Translations under genes and position numbers: made by a program | Notes under the pieces: model-generated | Seen by the model: only the letters and a program-made list of their open reading frames with translations | Told to the model about the DNA's origin: nothing | Databases searched by the model: none | From: Armillaria gallica | Lineage: Eukaryota; Basidiomycota; Agaricomycetes; Agaricales; Physalacriaceae | Assembly (NCBI GenBank): GCA_037576215.1 | Contig: JBANDB010000003.1 | Span: forward strand, 1,302,001 to 1,366,000 | Direction: 5' to 3' | DNA: 64,000 bases | Shown here: positions 1 to 10,170 of the stretch, one piece after another | Position numbering within the stretch: the first letter of the stretch is position 1 | Layout: every line of letters starts with the position of its first letter

Positions 1-129
1 CAAGAACAGCAAGACCGTCACTATATGTGGACAGTCTGAAATGAAGTGAAGTGAACTAGAGTGAGAGCGCCGCGATCTGCGGACGCCCGTATTGCAGCAG
101 GCCGCACAATATGCAGGAGCGTTGGGCCG
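1..129. repeat. Left piece of a duplicated minisatellite block
   Basis: This stretch matches 32325-32447 nearly base for base. It holds the array's unit: a purine-rich GAAGTGAA stretch, then a conserved core resembling 'gatctgcggacgcccgtatt', then a 'gcacaatatgc' box. At 32 kb the sequence continues without a break into what here resumes only at 5570, so the block has been split by the element at 130-5569. Confidence 0.8.
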
Positions 130-239
130 TCTAGAGATCGTCATGAGTGTCGGATGTCGGGCCTGTACCCACGGGACATCTGGCACTCGTATCCCTCACG
201 TGACAATCCGCGGATACCCCAACACTTGTGGCACTCGAG

Positions 240-699
240 TGTTGTGCGAGTCATGAGTATGTTGTTGCTGGTGGCGAGTATTCACCACAAGTACTTATCA
301 TATGCAGGTTTTTATATACAAAACATAATTGATTGGGGTTTGAAAGAGTACTCTAGATTCTACCAACTATGAGTCAGATCCTCCTCTCCAGCGTCCAATT
401 CTCCAATGTCCATGCCATGATTCAGTCGGGACCAAAGGGGACTCTGAAGGATACAGTGTATGCTGTCTCGTTGGCGGAATCCCAATCGTTGTCCCGCCTT
501 CTCGCCCTCCTTCTTCCACCTCTTCTGAGCTTCCCTGCAGCTCGTCCTTCCAGACCTGCCTCACCCAGACACAAGCGATGGCCCACAACAGAGTACGATG
601 TCCTTAGCTGACTGTTTTCACCGTCGTCGTCGTCGAGCCCTCTATTTCTGAGTTCTTATTCTTGGATTGGTCTACGCATGTGCATGCTAGTTTGAAAGA
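240..699. other. No gene seen; hAT-1 left interior
   Basis: Short overlapping ORFs occur on both strands, none with a recognisable product. The first bases repeat the GAGTAC/CACTCGAG vocabulary of the opposite end of the element, consistent with a subterminal region. Confidence 0.4.
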
Positions 700-2080
700 A
701 ACGAAAAGAGTCCTACTCACCATGCTCGTCGGATATCAATACATCGTAGCGCGTCTCCGAAATCAAAAGCTGCATGCCAACAATTAATAAAGAACGCGCT
801 CTTTGACATAACATTGACGTACCTTGTGCCTGCGCACTCTACCTCGCTCAGAGCTTCACACCCCTTCGCTGGATGTTGATACGCTGCAGCAGCGCAAAGG
901 GTGTGGTCCAAATACATCATTCGATGTCCATATCAAAGTCTGCAACCAAATGTTAGCCACAAAAGTAGTCACCGACAAGTTAGCTACATACCTTGTGTTC
1001 CCATGCCATGACCTCGCTTGCCGGACGTCGATACGTCGTGGTGGCACATAGGACGTCCCAGTGATGAAGGTGTTGTTCTCGAGTTAGACAGCTGAGCATA
1101 AACAATTAGTGATAAAGGCAGTCGCCGACATGGCAGCAACGTACCTTGTACCTGCGCATCCTTTACCTCACCAGGGCTCCACATCTCCTTAACACATACC
1201 ACCTCAACATGTTCTTGCTCGTCGGACGTCAATACGTCGTGATGGCGTGCAGCTCGTCATCGCATGATGTGAGGCCATCGTTCTCGAGTCAGGTATCTGT
1301 GTAAGATGATTAGTGATCAAGGCAGTCACCGACGTGCAAGCAACATACCTTGTGCCTACGTGTCTTCAAGCTCCACACTTTCTAAAGTGTTCCCATCTCC
1401 ACAATGCCACCTTCTTGCTCACCAGTTGTCGATACGTCGTGTCAGCGCAATGCTCATCGTCCAGAGAGAGAAGGCAGCGGGGAGACATATCGTTCATGTG
1501 TGATACAAGTCTTGAACGTCAATGAGTTGCCATAAGTCTACACGCGAATGATTAGCAACAAACGTAGTCCTTGACATGGTGAGTACATACTGCATCTCGC
1601 TCGCCAGACGTCGATACGTCGTGTCGGCACAAACCTCGTCATCCAGAAATGCATCGTCCATAGAGGATACAAGTCCTGAAGGTCAGTAGACGTAAGTCTG
1701 TACTAGAATGATTAGTGACAGACACAGTCCTTGACATGCTAAGTGCATACCTTGTGCTCATCCATCCTCTACCTCGCCCGAGTTCCACGCTTCACTGGTA
1801 CCATCTCGATGATGCTGTACCCTTGCTCCCCGGACGTTGATACATGGCGTCGATGCCAAATTTGTCCTCCTCAGGGGATACCATCCGTCATGTTTGCAGT
1901 GTTGCGACTCGTTGCCTTGGCTTGTGGGATGGTGAACGAGATGATGGATGGCATGCGTGAGGAGGGAGGGAGGGTGATTGGTGATCGGTGTGTGTGGGGA
2001 ATGTGCGCATGTCCGATGTCGCCTCTGTCAGCAGTCGTCCCTTTCATCGATGATGCACTCGCCGGAAGGCGATACATCTT
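700..2080 (-). repeat. Degenerate tandem array of exon-like units
   Basis: A core like GGACGTCGATACGTCGTG recurs about eight times, near 728, 868, 1017, 1219, 1417, 1599, 1827 and 2050, at 140-230 bp spacing. Between cores, the minus strand shows a recurring splice pattern: an exon ending in ACAAG followed by GTATGT or GTACGT, then about 50 bp later a CAG acceptor. Read on the minus strand this resembles serially duplicated exons of one gene. A plausible frame has recurring Tyr-x-x-Pro and Leu-Cys-Ala positions. I do not recognise the protein. The array lies inside hAT-1. Confidence 0.45.
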
Positions 2081-2802
2081 CTTCGGTCAAAACCCGCCGC
2101 TGATCCACATGCCAGGATCCTCTCCCATTCGAATTCTCTGCTGCGCGGCTCTGTCGACGAGTCCTGGAGTACTCTCCATCAACACGACAACGAGGGAAGG
2201 GCATACTGGTCTGGGGTGAAGGGAAATTTGTGGGGTAGTAATATGCCGAGGTGGTGGTAATGGCACCACAGACGGAGGCCGAGATGTGTGGAAAGGGTAA
2301 CACGGTGTTTCCACGAAAAGGATATCTGAGGTGATGGCACAGAGATGGAGGGTGGTGACGAATGGGATGTGGAACGGAAGATGAAAGTGTGGAGGCTAGT
2401 TTGCATGAGATACAAAGGTTCACTAATATATGCACTCACTATGAAGGCCCTGTCGACGCGCTACGCGTGTCTTTCATCATTCAACCATCGACTTCACGAA
2501 TAAGTCGTTCTAGGGCCGCGAGATTTTGCTTGCCGCAGGGCATCGACCTCGGAAAAAAGGGCTTGTAAATCGAACGAATCTTGATATATCGATACCAGGC
2601 TGGAAACCTTAGAAAAACAGTGAAAATAAGCAAAAAAGGTGAAAGATGAAACATACCAAACACGCTGGATTGCAATAAAGAAATCGAGTCGCCGTCAGGA
2701 GAGAATAAGATGGGAGAGGGGAACGTGCACAGTGAATGTTTACCGGCACAGCCATGCCTTCGGCAAACAGTCCCAATTGGGAACTTAATGCTCATCATCA
2801 AC
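2081..2802. other. No gene seen
   Basis: Overlapping low-complexity ORFs occur on both strands, with none preferred. The stretch follows the exon-like array within hAT-1. Confidence 0.35.
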
Positions 2803-3660
2803 TTACATCCTCGTAACACGCGTATTGTGACTTACCATCCCCCACAGCATCGACGAGGGATGGTGGAGAAGGTAGAGGTACATGTCAACAAACATGTGTT
2901 GGAGTAACAGAGGAGCATAATCTCGGCGGAATATGGGGGTGAGTGGGAACCATCTATAACTCATTTTGAGGCTTATATACCGTGCAGGGACCAGAGAATC
3001 AACAACCGGAGTCATCTGATGCAGAGGCAAGTCCATATGCAACATTTCCAAATGCCCTGGCTTGAGGGATTGCATGGAGGAAACTCGAATTTAATGGCCT
3101 TTTCCAATTCCGTTGTTGAAAGATAACTAACCAACTCTTGATCTAGCTTTAACGGATGCCATCCGAACCATCCGGGGACTTTATAGCGGATACGGATGGG
3201 TAAGCCTGAGCTCGCTTTACGTTGTTTGAATCCGAGGGAGGTTATTTTCAGGGATTTGGGTATGCGTCTTCCTTTTTTGAAGGGCAACTACTGGTTACAC
3301 GGGGGCAGAATGATTTTGTTCTGATGCAAAAGTTCCCTTTGCAGCCTGGGTATGGACAAGGTACGTGCAAATTCCATCTCTGGCTCATTAGTCGACATAC
3401 CCAACTACTTACAAATGCCAGCGATGCCATCGTCTCACGGCCTATCTCGATGCAACGTGCCTCCTCATCCTGTGGTAATCGAAGCTTCTGACCCCCTCTA
3501 GCATCGGTGAAAAGGGACGTCCAGGGGAGAGAGAGGACTGCGTTTGGATCTGCAATATTGGGTGCCAGACCCGAATGGCAAAGCAGTCTGTCACGGAGAT
3601 ACCATTAGAGATCAGTGTGATGTCAGAAAGTGATTGAGAGCGGGCAGTGTTGACCACGCC
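2803..3660 (-). pseudogene. Possible minus-strand gene remnant, unrecognised
   Basis: The minus strand holds a basic, protein-like frame of about 110 residues (roughly 3350 to 3012) containing Lys/Arg-rich stretches and a GWFGWHP motif. It has one in-frame TAG that would be CAG before a C-to-T change. Upstream, a GTAAGT donor and a CCCAG acceptor about 70 bp apart fit an intron at 3360-3425. I recognise no family. It lies within hAT-1 and could be captured host sequence or the upstream part of an element gene. Confidence is low because other frames are also open. Confidence 0.2.
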
Positions 3661-4189
3661 TGTTTCCCCAATCTCATCGAAGATTATTTACAGGTATCCT
3701 TCGCACTTTGGGAAGGCTAGTGGTATTCGTTGATGCGTGCAGGGTTCAGCACCCGATGGATTGGTTTTAGCGGATGCTTGAGCCGGTACAGAGGTACGTG
3801 CAGTCCCTTTGATCTTCTTGTCAGATTACTGATAAGCCTCGTTACAGATACAGAGATTACTTTGTCTATGTATTAGGTACGTATCGTTGTCATGACTGTT
3901 AAGGCAGGCACTGACCGAGCATGACAGTTTGAAAATGAAATATATTTTGCTCTTCAACAAACGGTAAACCTCGACCATCATTATATACATGACTGCGAGA
4001 TCTTGCGATAATGAATGGAGGAGGACATGTGTTCTCGAGTGAATTTGGCCAAAAGAGAAAGAGTAACTCCGAGTAGCCGGGCTTGCTGAGGTAAGCCATG
4101 GTGCTCTCTTTTCTCGCTGTCATGCCCTTGCCAGCTAGCTTGTGTAGACTGTTGCACCACACTTTGCGTCAGCCTTCTCATCCCTTCTC

Positions 4190-5309
4190 ATGTCTCGCCT
4201 GAGAGACGTTGAGTGGCAAGTCCTGGAGCAGCTAAATCCCATCCTCGTTGTAAGTCCTGATTTCTAGCAGGACCATCTTGTACTCAAGTTCCATTACTTC
4301 CGTAGAATTTCCTGAAGGCCACCAATCGAATATCCTGGTCAGGAGTGCCGCTATTACATGAAGTCATCCCGACCATGGACATCCTTACACGAGAACTTGA
4401 AAAAGCGCTCAAGAACCAGTCTAATCTTCCTGTCGTTCGTGCAGGAGTGGCTCGTGGCTTGGCAATCATCAACAAGTACTATTCCAAGACCGACGAATCA
4501 ATCATGTGGAAGACGTCTATGAGTAAGAGTTTTCTTAAATTACGCATATATGTGCTGACATCTACTACTTAGTCATGCACCCCCGGTACAAGCTTGATTA
4601 CTTTCACAGTCAGAAGTGGTTGAAGGAATGGGTTAAAACTGCCAAAGACTCAGCTCGAGAAACCTGGAACAAGTATTACAAACCCACAATAACTGAAGTC
4701 CCCTCGGATTCACTAGTGCGTCTTCATAAACTCCACTTCACATATATTCCTGACTGACTTTGTAGGATAACAATGATGACCCGTTTGCGGACGTCGACAA
4801 CTTTGGCCGAAATCTAGAGGAAGATGCTTTCGAAGCATATATCCGATCCTCATCATTTGACTGCGGAGATCCGATTGCGCACTGGACAGCAAAGCTTGAC
4901 AAACGTTCATCGAAGTCCAAGAAGAAGATAATCACATCATCGGGAGCACTCGCTCATATGGCGCTCGACTTCCTTTCGGCACCAGGTACGTACATGTATT
5001 TGCAATATCTTCCACATTGTCGTTGACTGCTTGATTCCAGCGGCATCAACAGATGTTGAGCGTGTGTTTTCACATGGCAGCTTAGTTGTGAGTAAACACC
5101 GCCATAATTTGTCTGCAGAATCAACACGGGCAAATGTTGTCCTCAATTCGTGGTCGAAGATTGATGGACTCATCCCTCGAAAAGAGCTCATCAAGCGGTT
5201 CAATGAGAAGGCCCACCGTAAGAGTACCGAGGAGGTAGAAGTAGTCGGTGATGAGTCCGCAGAGTCGGATCTGAGTGATGATGATGAGGATATCCCAGAG
5301 GAGCAGTAG
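4190..5309 (+). pseudogene. hAT transposase, C-terminal part with dimerisation domain
   Basis: Five exons can be read: 4190-4249, 4306-4522, 4573-4715, 4766-4985 and 5041-5309, each junction with GT and AG. The protein runs from a helical stretch (MDILTRELEKAL, then RAGVARGLAIINKYYSKTD) through an MHPRYKLDYF motif to the hAT dimerisation domain: ALAHMALDFLSAP, then STDVERVFSHG, KHRHNLSAEST and VVLNSW. An acidic tail ends the protein. hAT transposases cut and paste DNA as dimers in the nucleus. The BED zinc finger and the first catalytic Asp region are not visible upstream, so the copy is probably 5'-truncated. Its last three exon boundaries match those of the transposase at 49871-50588, showing common ancestry. 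Confidence 0.75.
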
Positions 5310-5367
5310 TGTTATCACATACTAATGTAGATATTATTATATACTTTGTTTCTGGGAGATATATTAC

Positions 5368-5545
5368 GAGTACTTGGGTAAGTACTTGTGAGTACTTTCT
5401 GACATCCGGGTGGGGTGAGTACTTGTCATTCTGGCGAGTACTTGTCTCACGGTACGAGTTACTCGTTGCATGAGTATGTTCACGGATGTTGAGTATATAA
5501 ATTTGTGAATGAGTACTTGTGGTCTCGAGTGCGAGTGCACTCGAG
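5368..5545. repeat. Subterminal GAGTACTTG repeats of hAT-1
   Basis: The core TACTTG preceded by GAG or AAG occurs at about 5368, 5380, 5417, 5435 and 5513, plus variants, just inside the right end of the element. Clustered short subterminal repeats are the usual binding sites for hAT transposases. Here the role is inferred. Confidence 0.5.
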
Positions 5546-5569
5546 TACACACTCGTGAAGGTCTCTAGA

Positions 5570-7247
5570 GCTGTCCCTATACTTGGAAAGTAAATTGGAT
5601 TGAACTGAAGTGAGAGCACCACGATCTGCGGACACTCGTATTGCAGCACAGCCCACAATATGCAAGGGCAGTGGAATGCCACTATACATGGGAAGTGAAT
5701 TGAAGTGAGCTGGAGTGAGAGCGCCACGATCTGCAGACACCTGTATTGCAGCAGACTCCGCAATATGCGAGAGCAGGAAGGCATCACAATGGCGAGGCTC
5801 AGTGGAATTGATGTCCACCGCAATGTGCGGACGTCTGTATTGCAGCCCACCCAGTGATCCCCATGTGTATGGAAACCGGAGGTGTTGAAGCTTTCAAGGA
5901 GGGTCAATTGCATTGAAATGTGGGTGTAAGGAGCGGTGGACGAAGCGAGGATCAACAAATAAACATATGACCAATGTGCGGGCCATCCCGTGGACCTACG
6001 ACCAGGAATACAAAGAACCGTCCCATCAATCATGAGGACGCCGAACCCAGCATTGCAGGATGTCGCCGTGACCTTATGTAGCAGAAGTATTGGAATGACT
6101 GTTGGAAGGGTTGATGTGGGAGTTCAGGTATGCTGAAGTGGGCGGACCGTGTCCCGATAGGTGGAAGGGTAATTTATTACGAAAATTGGTAGTGTGAAGG
6201 AAAGGGAAAGGCAGGATAATACGAGAGGTATGGTGAGGCATTTAAATAATAAAAATAAAAATAAAAATAAAAATAAAATAATAAAATAAAAAGGTAATAT
6301 GAAGTATAGGCGTGATGGGCAAAGGATAGTCATATGGGTAGGAAATATGGAGAGATTCGGGAGAGTCCCCTCAGTGGAGACATGAATGTCGAAGGCAAAA
6401 ACAATATGTATATTGCGAGCTAGCGGTGGTTAAATTGCCCAAATAGTGGCCAGGTAGTGATATCGGAAGTGGTATAGTCGAAGTGGCATAGATGATATGG
6501 ATCTGTCGCAGTCATACATCGCATATAATGGCCCCGATAGTAAAAGTAGGCGCCAGCTGGGGGTAGTCAACCGTTAGGCGCTCAGACAGAATTGTCGTGT
6601 TGGGATTGCCGTGCGTAGCATATAGTGAAGGTATGGGCCGCCGCGAGGTCATGAGGGATCCACAGCCAAGCCTGAAGTATAGGATTCGGGTCCTGTAGTA
6701 GCAATCGGCAGTTGGACACTCAGATGGTCGAAGATGGCCTGGTATTGACACGTGACGAGAGAGCGCGGAATTGATGTCGCGTTGAAATTGCCGTATGAAT
6801 AGCATATAGTGGGGTATTGGTCACCGCGAGGTCGTGAGAGATCCCAAGCTAAGCCATAAGTGCAGAGTTTAGGTCCTGCTGATAGCGAAGAGGTTACGTG
6901 CCTATAGTCCCATGCCCATCTGCTGAAGCTCGTTTGGTCTGTCGTGCTCCTGCTCAGCGTATCCGCATCCCTGGTAATTGAATCCTCTCCTCATGCTGCG
7001 CCAGCGATCGCCCGTAGTTCTTTCGACATCGTGTCCAGTGTGAGAGTGATAGTGCATTGGTAATTGAAGAGAGACAAGCTGAACTGTGCTCGTGGGAGGG
7101 AAAAGATGTTCATAAAAAAAGCAAGAGTATCTTGAGGATAACTGAGCGCCAGTATATGGGATAGAGAAAGTGGGAGGGCGCGAAGGTAGACCACGAGCAA
7201 TGAGCGCTGGTGCTCGATGATCACAGATTGGGATTGTTTACACGTGT
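5570..7247. repeat. Right piece of duplicated minisatellite block (copy 1)
   Basis: This corresponds almost base for base to 32448-34107. It begins with minisatellite units (about 5570-5850), continues with unique-looking duplicated sequence, and contains an A/T microsatellite of AAAAT and AATAAA units at about 6240-6290. The long minus-strand ORF that crosses 5200-6033 is built from the repeat and is not a convincing gene. The join with copy A of the P450 duplication is at about 7248. Confidence 0.8.
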
Positions 7248-7295
7248 ATATTTACGGCATCTAAATATTGCCGGACTCCAAGTCGCTGCCTTAGC

Positions 7296-7682
7296 TTATC
7301 CTCCGATAAGCCCTCCGCTGGTGCCTCGCTGCAGGCTTATCTCGGATACAGGACACTGACTCGCCATCACCTCCAGCCTCAGCACCACCCGACGATCAGT
7401 GGGAAACCAACTCTTCATCGCGCCGGTGTCAAACTCAAGAGATTCTGCAAATGAGATCCCCACGACGCTCTTGACAGAGTCGTTATCCTGCTCAGCACAG
7501 CCGACGCTGACAGTGTGCAGACTCACTGCCCTTATCACGTTCTTATGACCATGGACTTTCGCCAGGTCCAACGGCACGTCACCGTCGAGGACTTCCTTCT
7601 GAGTACCTCCAGGAATACCACGTGGTACCATGACATCCTTTCCCAGTGTTATTGGTTCGCCTACAACATTTGGACCGTTCAC
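7296..7682 (-). CDS. Conserved 128-aa ORF, possibly one ankyrin-like repeat
   Basis: The frame stays open at the same length in both duplication copies (counterpart 43668-44054), with only two residue differences that I can see. Residues around DGDVPLDLAKVHGHKNVI resemble one ankyrin repeat; the rest is unrecognised. It may be a fragment of an ankyrin gene, or an antisense frame over the lost upstream part of the esterase. No start context or intron supports it. Confidence 0.2.
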   Translation of the reverse strand: MNGPNVVGEPITLGKDVMVPRGIPGGTQKEVLDGDVPLDLAKVHGHKNVIRAVSLHTVSVGCAEQDNDSVKSVVGISFAESLEFDTGAMKSWFPTDRRVVLRLEVMASQCPVSEISLQRGTSGGLIGG

Positions 7683-7769
7683 GGGAGCCCTTGTGGTGAA
7701 GATCTAATATATTTTGTACTCAATTGGGATTTTCTATTCCTAAATCCATCCGACTTGTACTAAAATGAT

Positions 7770-8167
7770 CGCCAGTTCCACATGGATCAGGAATACCCCT
7801 CATCTACGGAACACTAAATTCTTCCGCTGAGCCTGAGTCCTCGATCTTGTTGGGTGAAATGATGGTCGACTATGGGGTTTCGTTTACTACGAGCTTGGAT
7901 CCCAACGATAGATTAGGAATGTCTCGTGAGTTATTCTCCTGTTGTTGGTTGAACCCTTGTTAAAAATTGCTAGGTCCCTTCTGGCCAAAGTACACGCCGG
8001 AGGATGAGGTATGCTAAGGCATTTGTCGAAGGGGTGATTTCTCTCACTGATTGTGGCCCCAGGTACTCTTGCAATTACATGGCGACAACATGACCGTCAT
8101 CCCGGATGACTATCGGAAGGAACAGATTGATTTCATCAGAGATAACGCTGAAATTTTTAGCCGATGA
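7770..8167 (+). pseudogene. Type-B carboxylesterase/lipase, 3' fragment
   Basis: Three exons are visible. The first, from an acceptor at about 7769, encodes VPHGSGIPLIYG and then a stretch ending SLDPNDRLGMS. The second encodes RPFWPKYTPEDE, and the third VLLQLHGDN, then VIPDDYRKEQIDFI, ending at TGA 8165-8167. This is the C-terminal end of alpha/beta-hydrolase type-B carboxylesterases, which hydrolyse carboxylic esters, usually as secreted or cytosolic enzymes. The His of the catalytic triad could be the one in PHGSGIP. The Ser nucleophile domain is absent upstream, where unrelated sequence lies, so this is a truncated relic. The copy at 44142-44539 is equally truncated, so truncation predates the duplication. 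Confidence 0.7.
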
Positions 8168-8169
8168 TG

Positions 8170-10120
8170 TGTACAACATATGTCTTCGTTCAGTTCTAAT
8201 ACATATGACTTCTCATCTTGATGTTGACTGAGAAAAGGGATCGTCGGACGACGTGGCATGAATGCCCTCGAGTATCTCCTGAAACATGCAGAACGAGTAT
8301 TTTTTTAATAAGTAAACACATCAACGTTGCTCACGATTCAATTAGACTTCTTCTTGGAATCAAAGTATCCAACACCACGCCATCGCACTGAAAGCAGGGA
8401 GCGCGTTACTCCGGAGCTGTCCTCAGTCAACATATGGGTTCACCCGCTCATGCGTCACCAAGTGAGGACATTTGCAATCACACGAATCGTATTGGATAAA
8501 ATTATATACGTACTAGCTACCACTTGGGTTACCAGGCCAAAGATAGGCGGCTACTTAGTATCTTCGACGTGCTTCCCTTTGGATATCTCCGCCAAGAACT
8601 GGGATACACCCTGAAATTCGCGGCATAGAGTGATGTTGACGCCAAGCATGAATCGAACTTGGATAAAAAGGTGATCATATTGTCCCTTTTTGATGAGGAA
8701 GACGTCTGATGCGTACGTAAAGTCCCAGCTACCTTGGCGTATCCTTCGGATGGCTAGAAGCAGCAAGCGGTAAGCTGATGCTGCCGACACACGGACACGA
8801 GGGTCGTGTTGATCGCAAACTTATACCGGCACTTGCACCACCACAAACACATCGACACCAAACACGTCAGGCTATTCACGAATGTTACAGCACCCGGTAT
8901 GTTGTGACATTATTAGATCTTTTATCTTTCCTAAATTGTTCAGCGACAGAACGAACCTTTCAAGTAGCATGAGTGATCAGTTATCTACTATTCCCGATCC
9001 TAGATCTCACGGTGCCGAGCTCCGAAGTCGAAGATTCCGGGAAGGTGGCCGTGTTAGGGCGAGTAAGGTAAAGGACGGTAGCAGCCTCCAGCGGAACTCA
9101 GAAGAGTGGGAGTCGGCAGCATGTTGGACAACACAGGAAAAGAAGATAAAGTAAGATTGAACAATGGTGAGGACTGACAGTGCTGAATCTCTGCATGATG
9201 CTAATGGAGGCCTCCGAGGCGACGCGAGCGGTAACATGACATTGGCGTCGACCATCTTCGGAGTAGACTATGAGTTAGCTGTGAAACGAAGATGAAAATA
9301 TCGAGACACACCCTTTAACTCCCACAACCAACAGAATCTTTCAACATCATACAAAAATGTCTGTTACTTCTGGCACCGTGCACACAAGGAGCAAGATTCT
9401 ATTACGTTTAATCAGGGTGTCTTGGCATCCAGAATTAATAGCATTTTCAGATTAAAAGCAAATTAAAAGTCACTGTTTGGGGGTGGGCAGTTCCGCATTC
9501 GGAACCGTGCTGCTTAGTCGGCGATTTGATCGATAAGAGTGATCTATTCACTCGTCTGTCTTTCCCCCTTCCCTCGACGTCCCTGTGACTGTTGCTTATC
9601 GACAGACAAAGGACTGCGAGGTTGTGTGGGGTTCGAGCTCACATTGTCACCAAGCGAAGGTGCTGATCATTAAATGTCGAGGTGCTTGTCTTTCCAGTCG
9701 CCGCTTGTTAACGTCTTGTTATTGTTCTCTCATTAATGGTACGTATTCGTTGCTTATACCCGCGGATTTTATTTAGAATCATCGTATAAAAGGACTGTAC
9801 TTGTGTAGTATACGCCATCTCGTTTGCAACAGATATACAATACCCTTTCCTCTCGCTCATTTCGTGGTCCCGAGCCTCGTGATTCCAATAGAGGTATATC
9901 ACAGCCTGGCGCCAGTCCCGATTTGGGAATCTGAAGATCAGAGATGGGATTCCGGAACATCCGAACAGTGAAAGATCACCTAAGACTCAAGTAGCATAGA
10001 GGAAGCGAATCAGTCTACTGCCACACTATGTTCTTTTCAGACCGGATCCGGGGGACTGCTACAAATCAAAATGACAAACCCCGGACGGAGGAGCTCGCTG
10101 CTTTATCTCCATTCTCATGG
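8170..10120. other. Unassigned duplicated stretch
   Basis: Several short ORFs are conserved with copy B, including a minus-strand 79-residue frame at 8551-8790 and an overlapping plus-strand frame at 8327-8614. Neither is recognisable and both could be non-coding. A short plus-strand ORF begins at 9358 (MSVTSGTVHTRSK). Its copy-B partner is interrupted by a MITE just after this point. No RNA gene is seen. Confidence 0.4.
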
Positions 10121-10124
10121 TGCG

Positions 10125-10132
10125 TATATAAA
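10125..10132 (+). promoter_or_regulatory. TATA box of P450 copy A
   Basis: TATATAAA lies about 40 bp upstream of the ATG at 10171. The same box at the same distance is kept in copy B (47107-47114). Confidence 0.5.
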
Positions 10133-10170
10133 TGTCAATTTTCCTGTTTTATGTTTCCCATATTCATAAA

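Larger units (their letters stand above)
130..5569. mobile_element. hAT-like DNA transposon (hAT-1), decayed
   Basis: The two ends are inverted repeats of roughly 21 bp with about three mismatches, both beginning TCTAGAGA and running into a CGAGTGT-like stretch. The uninterrupted counterpart at about 32440-32455 shows that this segment is an insertion. A hAT transposase remnant lies near the right end, and several copies of GAGTACTTG sit just inside the right terminus, as expected for subterminal transposase-binding repeats. Only 4 bp of possible target duplication (GCCG/GCTG) can be aligned, whereas hAT normally makes 8 bp, so the exact ends are uncertain. Confidence 0.6.

Noticed and set aside
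5200..6033. A 277-residue minus-strand ORF, repeated at 32377-32910.
   Set aside because: It runs across the hAT end and into minisatellite units. Repeat-driven openness explains it, and its Cys/Ser/Ile-rich composition is not protein-like.
6237..6295. The AAAAT/AATAAA run as an origin or telomere-like repeat.
   Set aside because: It is an ordinary A/T microsatellite within a duplicated block, with the second copy at about 33120-33175.
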